From Ornithinibacillus salinisoli (GTDB lineage Bacteria; Bacillota; Bacilli; Bacillales; Amphibacillaceae): DNA of 64,000 nt. The stretch's first letter is position 1; each line of letters begins with the position of its first letter. A program made the position numbers and the translations under genes. The notes under the pieces are model-generated. The model was given only the letters and a program-made list of their open reading frames with translations. It made no database searches and was not told the origin of the DNA. The DNA is taken from the NCBI RefSeq assembly GCF_042682545.1, contig NZ_JBHUHQ010000017.1; one strand, 5' to 3'. Below, one piece after another: positions 17,661 to 26,265 of the stretch.

Positions 17661-18932
17661 ATGAACGTATTAGTTATTGGCCGTGGAGGACGCGAGCATA
17701 GCATGATTAGGAAACTAGCAGAAAATAATCAAGTAGATCGTCTGTATGTTGCCCCTGGAAATGGCGGGATGGAGAACGATGCAACGTGCGTCCCTATCCA
17801 AGAAACGGACGTTGATCGTTTGATTGATTTCGTAAAGGAAAACGCAGTCGATTTTACTATTGTAGGACCGGAAAACCCATTATTGTTAGGGATAGCTAAT
17901 CGATTCCATGAGGAGAAACTAGCTATCTTTGCTCCGACGAAAGAAGCGGCATTAATTGAAGGTAGTAAAAGTTTTTCCAAAGCCTTTATGAAAAGGCATC
18001 ACATACCTACTGCCGATTATGAAATCTTTTCGGATGTAGCGAAAGCAAAACAATATATTGATGAAAAAGGTGCACCGATTGTAATTAAAGCAGACGGACT
18101 TGCAGCAGGAAAAGGTGTAATCGTTGCTGAAACAAAAGATGAAGCACATCGTGCAATTGATGATATGCTAGTATCCAAAAGCTTTGCAGATGCGGGTGCG
18201 ACGGTAGTTATCGAGGAATATTTACAAGGTAGAGAATTTTCCTTGATGGCTTTCGTTCATGGGGGAAATGTGTACCCAATGCTGCCAGCAAGGGACCATA
18301 AGCGTGCTTTTGACAATGATGAGGGACCTAACACAGGTGGAATGGGTGCGTATGCTCCAGTAACTGATATTACGGAAGCCATGATCGTAAATGCTACAAA
18401 AGACATTTTACAAAAAGCTGCTGATGGATTAGTAGAAGAGGGACGCAGTTTTACGGGCATATTGTATGCTGGCTTGATGATGACGGCTTCCGGTCCAAAG
18501 GTGATTGAATTTAATGCTCGGTTTGGGGACCCAGAAACACAAGTAGTACTGCCTTTATTAAAAAATGATCTCCTACAAGTGATGATGGATGTAGCTAATG
18601 GGCAAAACCCCAACCTAACATGGGAAACGAAATCATGCTTTGGAGTTGTTCTCGCATCAAAAGGATACCCGGGAGTTTACGAAAAAAATATTCCAGTTCC
18701 AAAAATGGAAGCAGACGATACATTTACCATTTATGCAGGGGTAAAGAAGGTAGATTCGGGGTACGTTTCTGATGGTGGTCGAGTGTTGCTGGTAGGTGCA
18801 AAAGCTAATACGTTAACCCAAGCATCGGAATCCGTCTATCGTACAATATTATCATCTATGGATACGTCTGAATTCATTTATCGAAAGGATATCGGGAAAA
18901 CCCAGGAAAAGACTGGGACAAAAGTGTTTTAG
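17661..18932 (+). CDS. purD: Phosphoribosylamine-glycine ligase
   Basis: PurD joins glycine to phosphoribosylamine with ATP. The 423-residue ATP-grasp enzyme opens NVLVIGRGGREHSM, has KADGLAAGKGVIVA in the ATP-grasp core and NARFGDPETQVVLP at the metal site. A short C-terminal tail rich in Lys and Thr follows. It is the last gene of the operon, 15 bases after purH, with AAGGGGGA before the start. A terminator follows. Confidence 0.95.
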   Translation: MNVLVIGRGGREHSMIRKLAENNQVDRLYVAPGNGGMENDATCVPIQETDVDRLIDFVKENAVDFTIVGPENPLLLGIANRFHEEKLAIFAPTKEAALIEGSKSFSKAFMKRHHIPTADYEIFSDVAKAKQYIDEKGAPIVIKADGLAAGKGVIVAETKDEAHRAIDDMLVSKSFADAGATVVIEEYLQGREFSLMAFVHGGNVYPMLPARDHKRAFDNDEGPNTGGMGAYAPVTDITEAMIVNATKDILQKAADGLVEEGRSFTGILYAGLMMTASGPKVIEFNARFGDPETQVVLPLLKNDLLQVMMDVANGQNPNLTWETKSCFGVVLASKGYPGVYEKNIPVPKMEADDTFTIYAGVKKVDSGYVSDGGRVLLVGAKANTLTQASESVYRTILSSMDTSEFIYRKDIGKTQEKTGTKVF

Positions 18933-18940
18933 TCAAAGAG

Positions 18941-18995
18941 AAATCCAAACTATGATTCAATTCTTTAATTAGAATTCGAATTAGTTTGGATTTTT
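18941..18995 (+). terminator. Terminator of the pur operon
   Basis: The arms AAATCCAAACTA and TAGTTTGGATTT enclose an AT-rich loop and lead into a T tract, ending the operon about 10 bases after the purD stop. Confidence 0.75.
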
Positions 18996-19099
18996 CTATT
19001 GGGTTGTTTTCTTACTTTGTTGCTAATTAGATTAAATATAAATTGAGAAGTAACTTTAAATGAAAAAAGTGGTGAAATCTGAGATTGAATTTACTGCAC

Positions 19100-19570
19100 C
19101 AAATCTCGCTCCAGAAATACACTTCGCTTTCCGCGGGCGGCTGGTGAGCCTCCTCAAACTCCGTTCTGCGGGGTCTCACCTATGCCTTTCCTCCCGCAGG
19201 AGTCTACGTGTATTTCTTCCGCTAGAATAGTGGATTACAACTTCATTACAATTATTGGTTAGAAGAACTCTTTGAATGTTGATAGCATGGGGTTACTACC
19301 AGTCCATAACCAGATTACTACCATCAGCGTAGGCAGAATACGTAGACTCCTGCGGGAACAGCACGTGTCCGAAGACCCCTCAAGAAGTGGTTTTCTTCTG
19401 AGGAGGCTGAGGCCGTGCCCGCGGAAAGCGAAGTATTCTGCCGGAGCGGTTGTATAGCAATCCCTTCGAAATGTGTGAAAGAAAGTAAATCCAAGCGAAA
19501 GTTACTGCACATTTTACATCAACTAAGAATGAATGTCTTACCGTGGAAAAAGTAACCTTCTAAACCTTAT
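19100..19570. repeat. Dispersed intergenic repeat with two palindromes, copy 2
   Basis: Two long imperfect palindromes lie in tandem. The first (about 19119-19225) has outer arms GAAATACAC and GTGTATTTC and inner blocks CTTTCCGCGGG and CCTCCCGCAGGAG. The second (about 19330-19442) has outer arms GGCAGAATAC and GTATTCTGCC and inner blocks CTCCTGCGGGA and CCCGCGGAAAG. The flanks match the copy at 103-372. The block lies between purD and yerA and contains no gene I can support. From memory, such CGCTTTCCGCGGGC repeats are common between genes in Bacillaceae; their function is unknown. Confidence 0.75.
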
Positions 19571-19727
19571 CGAAAATCGTTCATCTTTAGAGTCGAAGGG
19601 TTTAGTTATGTCCCAGCCACTTGTTCCTTATTGTCATAAAATCTTCACTTTATTTAATAAAAACTTTACAGTGCTAAAGTATAAAATGTGATACAATTGA
19701 GAAAATGATTTACTGGAGAGTTGCCCT

Positions 19728-21485
19728 ATGTTAGCAAATGGACAATGGAGAAATTACGAACTGAGAAAACATGTAAAAGTAGTAGATGGGTTGATTGCCC
19801 CGACGCTGTTATTAAAAAACGCTACCTATTTGAATGTATTTACTAAACAATGGTTAACGGCGAATATATGGGTTTATCAAGATCGAATTGTCTATGTTGG
19901 GGAAAAATTACCGAAGTATGACACAGAAACAGAAGTAGTTGACTGTGAAGGAAAATATCTTGTTCCTGGTTATATGGAGCCGCATGCCCATCCATTTCAA
20001 TTATATAATCCAGAAGAATTAGCAAACCATGCTGCCACGTTTGGAACGACGACGTTAATCAACGATAATTTAACATGGCTTTTTTTATTAGAAAAAAAGA
20101 AAGCGTTTTCTATAATTGAAGATTTTAATAAACATCCTGTTTCCATGTATTGGTGGTCGCGTTATGATCCCCAAACAGCTTTAAAAGATGATGATGAATT
20201 TTTTAATACAGGGGATGTGTTGGATTGGTTATCTCACCCTTCTGTCGTGCAAGGTGGGGAGCTAACTTCATGGCCGAGCCTACTTGACGGGGATGATCGC
20301 TTACTATATTGGATTCAAGAGACGAAACAACGTGGGAAGCCTGTTGAAGGACATCTGCCAGGAGCATCGGAAAATACGTTAACGAAAATGAAGCTTCTAG
20401 GAGTGAGTGCGGACCATGAATCGATTTCTGGAACTGATGTTATCCAGCGCTTGCAGCTCGGTTATCAAGTAGGATTACGGTATTCATCTATTCGACCAGA
20501 TTTGCCACAACTACTGGATGAATTATTAGAAGCCAATATTACATGCTATGACAACTTAACGATGACAACGGATGGAGGAACACCTGGATTTTTCGAAAAG
20601 GGCTTAATGAATGTATGTATTGATATTGCCATTCAAAAAGGTGTTCCCATCATCGAGGCGTATCGTATGGCGTCCTATAATGTTGCAAAGCATTTTCGAT
20701 TAGATGAGCAATTAGGAAGTATAGCACCTGGTAGATTGGCAAACATTAATATATTACAGAAACCAGATCATCCGCATCCAGAAAGTGTTTTAGCCAAAGG
20801 GAAATGGATCGTAAAAGAAGGTGTAGAGAAAGAGGTTCCTTCTATTATGGATTGGGAATCATACGAGATTAAACCACTTACATTTGACTGGGAAATGACA
20901 TCGAGTGATTTGCAATTTTCCATTCCTATTGGACTAGATATGGTGAACGATGTGATCATGAAACCATATGCTATTGAAACAGATATTACCCTAGATGTTT
21001 TACCAACGACAAGGGAAGATGCTTTTTTAATGTTACTTGATCGAAATGGAGAATGGCGTGTTAATACAACATTGAGAGGGTTCACCAATCAATTAGGAGG
21101 TCTTGCTAGCTCTTTTTCCCAAACAGGAGACATTGTTTTTGTCGGAAAAAGTAAGCATGACTTGTTACTAGCCTGGAAAAGATTGAAAGAACTTGGAGGG
21201 GGAATTGTCCTCGTTCATCAAGGAGAGGTGTTACTAGAAATCCCACTTACACTTAGCGGTAAAATGTTTGACGGCTCCATGAATGAATTAATTCGTAAGG
21301 AAACACAGTTGAAAAATGTTCTCCATCAATTTGGTTATCGCTATCGTGATCCAATCTATAGCATATTGTTTTTATCTTCAACCCATCTACCATATACTAG
21401 AATTACACAAGAAGGAATAATAGATGTAAAGAAACGAGAAGTACTCTTCCCAGCTACAATGCGTTCGCATATAATAGAAGGATAA
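19728..21485 (+). CDS. yerA: Adenine deaminase-like amidohydrolase YerA
   Basis: The 585-residue protein belongs to the amidohydrolase superfamily adenine deaminase group. It has the small beta-sandwich part, PGYMEPHAHPF with the metal-binding HxH (about residue 88), GHLPGASENTL, a SADHESISG segment, and a C-terminal Ade domain. Where true adenine deaminases have a CTDDR-type metal and catalytic Asp, this protein has TTDGGTPGF, so adenine as substrate is uncertain. In B. subtilis yerA also follows purD. An extended -10 (TGATACAAT, about 19690) lies upstream. Confidence 0.85.
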   Translation: MLANGQWRNYELRKHVKVVDGLIAPTLLLKNATYLNVFTKQWLTANIWVYQDRIVYVGEKLPKYDTETEVVDCEGKYLVPGYMEPHAHPFQLYNPEELANHAATFGTTTLINDNLTWLFLLEKKKAFSIIEDFNKHPVSMYWWSRYDPQTALKDDDEFFNTGDVLDWLSHPSVVQGGELTSWPSLLDGDDRLLYWIQETKQRGKPVEGHLPGASENTLTKMKLLGVSADHESISGTDVIQRLQLGYQVGLRYSSIRPDLPQLLDELLEANITCYDNLTMTTDGGTPGFFEKGLMNVCIDIAIQKGVPIIEAYRMASYNVAKHFRLDEQLGSIAPGRLANINILQKPDHPHPESVLAKGKWIVKEGVEKEVPSIMDWESYEIKPLTFDWEMTSSDLQFSIPIGLDMVNDVIMKPYAIETDITLDVLPTTREDAFLMLLDRNGEWRVNTTLRGFTNQLGGLASSFSQTGDIVFVGKSKHDLLLAWKRLKELGGGIVLVHQGEVLLEIPLTLSGKMFDGSMNELIRKETQLKNVLHQFGYRYRDPIYSILFLSSTHLPYTRITQEGIIDVKKREVLFPATMRSHIIEG

Positions 21486-21554
21486 ATAATTATGGGAAGG
21501 GTTAAGTACCTCTTAACCTTCCTTACTAGAATCTAATAAAGGTGTTGGGAGAAA

Positions 21555-22622
21555 TTGAGAAAGTTATTGTTTATGTTGCTCTTTAGTATATTGCTTGTAG
21601 CTTGTTCAGAAGATGTTGAGCAAGCAAAAGAAAATGACGAAGAAAATATGGAGGAAGAACCGGAAGAGGAACCAGTTGAGGAAGAAGAGCCAGAAGAAAC
21701 TGAATTTGAACATGTTTACCCATTAACAGGAATCGGTACAAATGAAGATATTGATAATCGAGTTGTTGGTGTTATGGTAAATAACCATTCAAAAGCTAGG
21801 CCACAAACTGGATTATCACAAGCAGATATTGTCTTTGAAATTTTAGCAGAAGGATCTATAACTCGTTTCTTAGCTCTATTCCATAGTGAACAACCAGAAG
21901 TAGTTGGACCTGTTCGAAGTGCACGTGAATATTACTTTGATTTAGCTAATCGCTACGGTGCTTTATATGTGTACCACGGTGCAGCGAAGTTTGTTGATGA
22001 AATGATCGTCAATCGTGGCATTAACTTTTTAAATGGTTCCATTTATGATAATGATGGTCACTTATTCAAGCGAGAGGATTTTCGGGTAGCGCCACATAAT
22101 TCTTATTTACTGTTTAACTCCGTTTACGAAGTAGCAGAAGAAAAGGGGTATGATGTAACAGGAGATTATGATTCCTTACCGTTTCTAAGTGAAGAGGAAG
22201 TATCGGAGATTTCCGGTGAAGCTGCAGGTCATGTTGCTATCACTTACTACACCAATCCAATGAATCTGGTGGAGTACGAATACGATCCTGTAACAGAAAA
22301 ATATTCACGCTATAATGATCATGAACAGACAGTTGAATTAGAAACAGAAGAACCAATTCAATTAGATAATATATTTATTGTAGAAACACCTCATGAAGTA
22401 ATTGATGATGCTGGACGACGCGAAGTTGATTTACAATCGGGTGGTAATGCATATTTACTTCAAAAAGGGAAAATACAGCAAGTAGAATGGGAAAATAGAG
22501 ATGGGAAACTGATACCTGTTAAAGATGGTGAACCAATTGGCTTTGTTCCAGGTAAAACATGGGTTAATGTGGTACCAACTAATCCAGGTATGAACCAATC
22601 AGTTATTATAACGAATGATTAG
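21555..22622 (+). CDS. yerB: YerB-like lipoprotein, DUF3048
   Basis: The 355-residue lipoprotein has LLFSILLVACS as its lipobox (Cys near residue 17). A very acidic linker of repeated EEP units spans residues 25-50. The DUF3048 domain follows, with VMVNNHSKARPQTGLSQADIVFE, GPVRSAREYYFDLA and, near the end, GFVPGKTWVNVVP. The start is TTG with a GGGAGA ribosome site. The function of DUF3048 is unknown; the anchored exposed location is predicted from the signal. It is probably transcribed with yerC, which starts 17 bases later. Confidence 0.9.
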   Translation: MRKLLFMLLFSILLVACSEDVEQAKENDEENMEEEPEEEPVEEEEPEETEFEHVYPLTGIGTNEDIDNRVVGVMVNNHSKARPQTGLSQADIVFEILAEGSITRFLALFHSEQPEVVGPVRSAREYYFDLANRYGALYVYHGAAKFVDEMIVNRGINFLNGSIYDNDGHLFKREDFRVAPHNSYLLFNSVYEVAEEKGYDVTGDYDSLPFLSEEEVSEISGEAAGHVAITYYTNPMNLVEYEYDPVTEKYSRYNDHEQTVELETEEPIQLDNIFIVETPHEVIDDAGRREVDLQSGGNAYLLQKGKIQQVEWENRDGKLIPVKDGEPIGFVPGKTWVNVVPTNPGMNQSVIITND

Positions 22623-22639
22623 GGAGCAGGAGGATTAGT

Positions 22640-22942
22640 ATGCAAATTGATAAATTACGGGGAAAACAGTTAGACCAATTATTTGATGCCATACTCTCAT
22701 TAAAAGATCGCGAAGAATGCTACCGTTTTTTTGATGACATTGCAACGATGGGAGAGATTCAATCACTGTCTCAACGATTACATGTTGCGAAAATGTTAAC
22801 CGAAGGCTATACGTATAGTGTGATTGAAAAAGAAACAAAAGCATCAACGGCAACAATATCACGAGTAAGAAGATGTATCAATTATGGTAGTGATGGATAT
22901 AAAAGTGTTCTGGAGAGAATGTCGGATACAGAAGTAAAATAA
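22640..22942 (+). CDS. yerC: TrpR-like DNA-binding protein YerC
   Basis: The 100-residue protein belongs to the YerC/YecD family of the TrpR superfamily. The helix-turn-helix is visible in IATMGEIQSLSQRLHVAKML followed by GYTYSVIEKETKASTATISRVRRCI. Its regulon is not established. It has AGGAGGA upstream, directly follows yerB, and ends at a strong terminator. Confidence 0.9.
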   Translation: MQIDKLRGKQLDQLFDAILSLKDREECYRFFDDIATMGEIQSLSQRLHVAKMLTEGYTYSVIEKETKASTATISRVRRCINYGSDGYKSVLERMSDTEVK

Positions 22943-22949
22943 TTTTAAG

Positions 22950-22980
22950 CCGCCTCCTGTTTGTTGGTGGCGGTTTTTCT
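22950..22980 (+). terminator. Terminator after yerC
   Basis: CCGCCTCC and GGTGGCGG form a GC-rich stem followed by five T, about eight bases after the yerC stop. Confidence 0.85.
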
Positions 22981-23038
22981 TATATATAAAATATGCGAAT
23001 ATCAGAAATAGCAGGATGAACATCAGTTTCTAATCAAG

Positions 23039-23158
23039 ACATCGGACACATAAGTGAGAACATCGGACACATAAGCGAGAACATCGGACACATAAGCGAG
23101 AACATCGGACGCATAAGCGAGAACATCGGACACAAGAGCGGAAATATCGGACACATTG
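23039..23158. repeat. 21-bp tandem repeat, about 5.7 copies
   Basis: The unit ACATCGGACACATAAGCGAGA is repeated head to tail. Copies 1-4 differ from it by at most one base each (T for C in copy 1, G for A in copy 4). The last two are more diverged. The unit length is a multiple of three and two forward frames are free of stops, but there is no start signal or ribosome site, so I do not call a gene. It fills the gap between yerC and pcrB, and the rest of that gap holds only the pcrB promoter. Confidence 0.95.
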
Positions 23159-23262
23159 CCACGATCAGAAGGCTCGACGGACACAAACTTCGAAGCACCT
23201 TACCCCATTAATCATTCTTTATAAAAATTTCATTCAAATGACTAAATTCATATATCAATTTT

Positions 23263-23271
23263 TGCTATAAT
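23263..23271 (+). promoter_or_regulatory. Extended -10 promoter of pcrB
   Basis: TTGCTATAAT contains a perfect TATAAT at 23266 with TG one base upstream, the extended -10 pattern. No good -35 was seen. It lies about 35 bases before pcrB and would serve the pcrB-pcrA-ligA-camS cluster. Confidence 0.6.
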
Positions 23272-23306
23272 AGACTAATGGATTATAATATTGGAGGTTT
23301 AAAACC

Positions 23307-23996
23307 TTGTATACGAATTATAAAGAATGGAAGCACATATTTAAATTAGATCCTGCTAAAGAAATATCAGATGAAGACCTAGAGAAAATTTGTGAATCAG
23401 GTACAGATGCTGTCATCGTTGGTGGGACAGATAATATAACTTTAGATGGTGTATTAGATTTATTATCACGTATCCGTCGTTACACCGTTCCATGTATTTT
23501 GGAGATATCTGATATGGATGCCATTACCCCAGGATTTGACTACTACTATATTCCGATGGTGATGAACAGTACGGAGAAAAAATGGGTAATGGGTGTTCAA
23601 CACGAAGCGATCAAAGAATTCAAGGATATTATGGATTGGAATGAAATATCTATTGAAGGTTATTGTATCGTTAATGAAGAGGCAAAAGCATTCCAAAAGA
23701 CAAATTGCCAACTTCCGAGTGACGAGGATGTTATCGCCTATGCGTATATGGCAGAGCATGTCTTTCACTTGCCGATTTTCTATTTAGAGTATAGTGGGAC
23801 GTACGGAGACCCGGAGCTTGTGAGAAAAGTGAAACAAGAGCTTAATGATACTGTTTTGTTTTACGGTGGTGGAATTGAAAATAGTTTCCAAGCAAGCGAA
23901 ATGAAAGAACATGCAGATGTTATTATTGTAGGGAATAGCATTTATACCGATATTAAAAAAGCGCTAAAAACGGTAAAAGCGGTAAAAGATAAATGA
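23307..23996 (+). CDS. pcrB: Heptaprenylglyceryl phosphate synthase
   Basis: PcrB makes heptaprenylglyceryl phosphate from glycerol-1-phosphate and a heptaprenyl chain, an archaeal-type ether lipid step found in Bacilli. The 229-residue (beta/alpha)8 protein has DAVIVGGTDNIT near the N-terminus and YGGGIENSFQA plus VIVGNSIY at the C-terminal phosphate site. YLEYSGTYGDP matches the substrate pocket. The start is TTG with TTGGAGGT upstream. It lies directly before pcrA as in B. subtilis. Confidence 0.95.
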   Translation: MYTNYKEWKHIFKLDPAKEISDEDLEKICESGTDAVIVGGTDNITLDGVLDLLSRIRRYTVPCILEISDMDAITPGFDYYYIPMVMNSTEKKWVMGVQHEAIKEFKDIMDWNEISIEGYCIVNEEAKAFQKTNCQLPSDEDVIAYAYMAEHVFHLPIFYLEYSGTYGDPELVRKVKQELNDTVLFYGGGIENSFQASEMKEHADVIIVGNSIYTDIKKALKTVKAVKDK

Positions 23997-24015
23997 TTTT
24001 AGGATGGTGTTTTAC

Positions 24016-26253
24016 ATGAGTCAAACGATGGATGACTTAATAAAAGGATTGAATAAGGAGCAGCAAGAAGCTGTTAAACATACAGAAGGACCATTATTAA
24101 TTATGGCCGGTGCGGGAAGCGGAAAAACTCGTGTCTTAACTCATCGAATTGCCTATTTAATGGGGGAGAAGGAAGTTTCACCTCGTAGTATATTAGCGAT
24201 AACCTTTACGAATAAAGCAGCACGAGAAATGAAGGAACGTGTAAGTAAACTAGTGGGTCCAGAAGGGGCATATATGTGGGTGTCTACCTTTCACTCCATG
24301 TGTGTACGTATATTAAGAAGAGATATTGATAGAATTGGGTATAACAGTAATTTTACTATTTTAGATAGTAGTGACCAGTTATCCGTTATTAAACAAATAT
24401 TGAAAGACTTAAATATTGATCCGAAAAAATTTGACCCGCGTGCAATGCTGGGTCAAATTAGTGCGGCGAAAAATGAACTTATAACTCCGAAGAAGTTTAG
24501 TGAAAATGTGGGAGATTTTTATAGTAGACAAGTATCGCAAGTGTATACAGAGTATCAAAAACGTATTCAAAAAAACCAATCATTAGACTTTGATGACTTA
24601 ATTATGCAAACCATTCACTTATTCCAACGAGTTCCAGAGGTATTAGAATATTATCAACGAAGGTTCCAATATATTCATGTAGATGAGTATCAGGATACGA
24701 ACCATGCCCAATACTATTTAGTAAAGCAGTTGGCAAGTCGATTTCAAAATTTATGTGTGGTCGGTGACTCGGATCAGTCGATCTACCGCTGGCGTGGTGC
24801 AGACATTAGTAATATCTTATCATTTGAAAAAGATTATCCGACAGCAAAAACGGTATTCTTGGAACAAAATTATCGATCAACAAAATCCATTCTAGATGCT
24901 GCGAATAAAGTTATTCAAAACAATCCTGGCCGCAAGCCAAAAAAACTGTGGACTGAAAATCCTGATGGGAAAAAGATTACCTACTATCAAGGAGCTACCG
25001 AGCAGGATGAAGCCCTCTATATAACCGATAAAATTCAGGAGCTTGCAAGAGAAGAAGGATTTTCAGCTGGGGATATCGCTATTTTATATCGTACCAATGC
25101 ACAGTCTCGTGCGATTGAGGATACGTTAATGAAATCGAATATTTCCTATCAAATGGTGGGAGGAACCAAGTTCTACGATCGGAAAGAGATTAAAGACATG
25201 GTTGCCTACCTACGCTTAATAACGAATCCGGAAGATGACTTGAGCTTCGAGCGTGTGGTGAATGAACCAAAACGTGGAATTGGAAAAACTTCTGTTGATA
25301 AGCTACGAGCATATGCAGCAGCGAATGACCTTTCCTTTTACCAAGCTGTTGAAGTGGTTGATTTCACAGGCGTATCGAAAAAAGCAGCTAATGCGTTAGA
25401 CGAATTTGGGAATTTAATTAAAACATTATCTCAACAACAAGAGTTCCTAACGGCAACAGATATGGTGGAAGCTGTACTGGAAAAAACAGGCTATGAACAA
25501 ATGCTAAAGAACGAACGGACTATTGAAGCACAGAGTCGTTTGGAGAACATAGAAGAGTTTATGACTGTAACACAGGAATTTGAAAAAACAAGCGAAGATA
25601 AGACATTAATCGCCTTTTTAACTGACTTAGCATTGATTGCTGATATCGATAAAGTGGATGAGGAAGATCCTGATAACGAAGAAAAAGTAACGCTTATGAC
25701 GCTACATGCTGCAAAAGGGTTGGAGTTCCCTGTCGTTTTCCTAATCGGAATGGAAGAAAATGTTTTTCCACATAGTCGTTCATTGATGGATGAAGAGGAA
25801 ATGGAAGAAGAGCGCAGACTTGCGTATGTGGGTATTACGCGTGCTGAACAACAGCTTTATTTGACACACGCAAAAATGCGTACGTTATACGGTCGAACAA
25901 ATATGAATCCGATTAGTCGATTTATAAATGAAATTCCTGAAGAATTAATTGAAGGAATTGAACAGGCAAAGACAACTATGTTTGGGTCCTCACCTTTTGG
26001 ACAACCAAGCACTCGAGCGAAACAACCGCAGCCTGCTCCATTGAAGCGAAAAGCAGAAAGAATGCAAAAAACGACTGGTGCGGAGGATCAAACGTGGCAG
26101 CCTGGAGATAAAGCAGTTCATAAAAAATGGGGCGTAGGTACAGTTGTAAAAGTTCAAGGTGAAGGAGAAGCGATGGAATTAGATGTTGCTTTTCCAGCCC
26201 CAACTGGCATTAAACGACTATTAGCTAAGTTTGCACCAATTACGAAAGAATAA
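24016..26253 (+). CDS. pcrA: UvrD/PcrA-type ATP-dependent DNA helicase
   Basis: PcrA is a 3'-5' superfamily 1 helicase for repair and plasmid replication. The 745-residue protein shows all the motifs: GAGSGKTRVLTHRIAYL (Walker A), ITFTNKAAREMKER, DEYQDTN, GDSDQSIYRWRGAD, QNYRST, TLHAAKGLEFPVVF and RLAYVGITRAEQQLYL. The C-terminal 60 residues (KAVHKKWGVGTVVKV..) form the Tudor-like RNA polymerase contact. AGGATGGTG is read as the ribosome site for the ATG at 24016 rather than an earlier in-frame ATG. Confidence 0.96.
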   Translation: MSQTMDDLIKGLNKEQQEAVKHTEGPLLIMAGAGSGKTRVLTHRIAYLMGEKEVSPRSILAITFTNKAAREMKERVSKLVGPEGAYMWVSTFHSMCVRILRRDIDRIGYNSNFTILDSSDQLSVIKQILKDLNIDPKKFDPRAMLGQISAAKNELITPKKFSENVGDFYSRQVSQVYTEYQKRIQKNQSLDFDDLIMQTIHLFQRVPEVLEYYQRRFQYIHVDEYQDTNHAQYYLVKQLASRFQNLCVVGDSDQSIYRWRGADISNILSFEKDYPTAKTVFLEQNYRSTKSILDAANKVIQNNPGRKPKKLWTENPDGKKITYYQGATEQDEALYITDKIQELAREEGFSAGDIAILYRTNAQSRAIEDTLMKSNISYQMVGGTKFYDRKEIKDMVAYLRLITNPEDDLSFERVVNEPKRGIGKTSVDKLRAYAAANDLSFYQAVEVVDFTGVSKKAANALDEFGNLIKTLSQQQEFLTATDMVEAVLEKTGYEQMLKNERTIEAQSRLENIEEFMTVTQEFEKTSEDKTLIAFLTDLALIADIDKVDEEDPDNEEKVTLMTLHAAKGLEFPVVFLIGMEENVFPHSRSLMDEEEMEEERRLAYVGITRAEQQLYLTHAKMRTLYGRTNMNPISRFINEIPEELIEGIEQAKTTMFGSSPFGQPSTRAKQPQPAPLKRKAERMQKTTGAEDQTWQPGDKAVHKKWGVGTVVKVQGEGEAMELDVAFPAPTGIKRLLAKFAPITKE

Positions 26254-26265
26254 GGAGTGCTTAGG

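Noticed and set aside
21494..21525. Hairpin between yerA and yerB as a terminator
   Set aside because: GGAAGGGTTAAG/CTTAACCTTCC forms a good stem, but no T tract follows. It could be an RNA processing or attenuation site, and I cannot decide which.
23039..23158. CRISPR array
   Set aside because: The units are joined directly without spacers and no cas gene is present. It is a simple tandem repeat.
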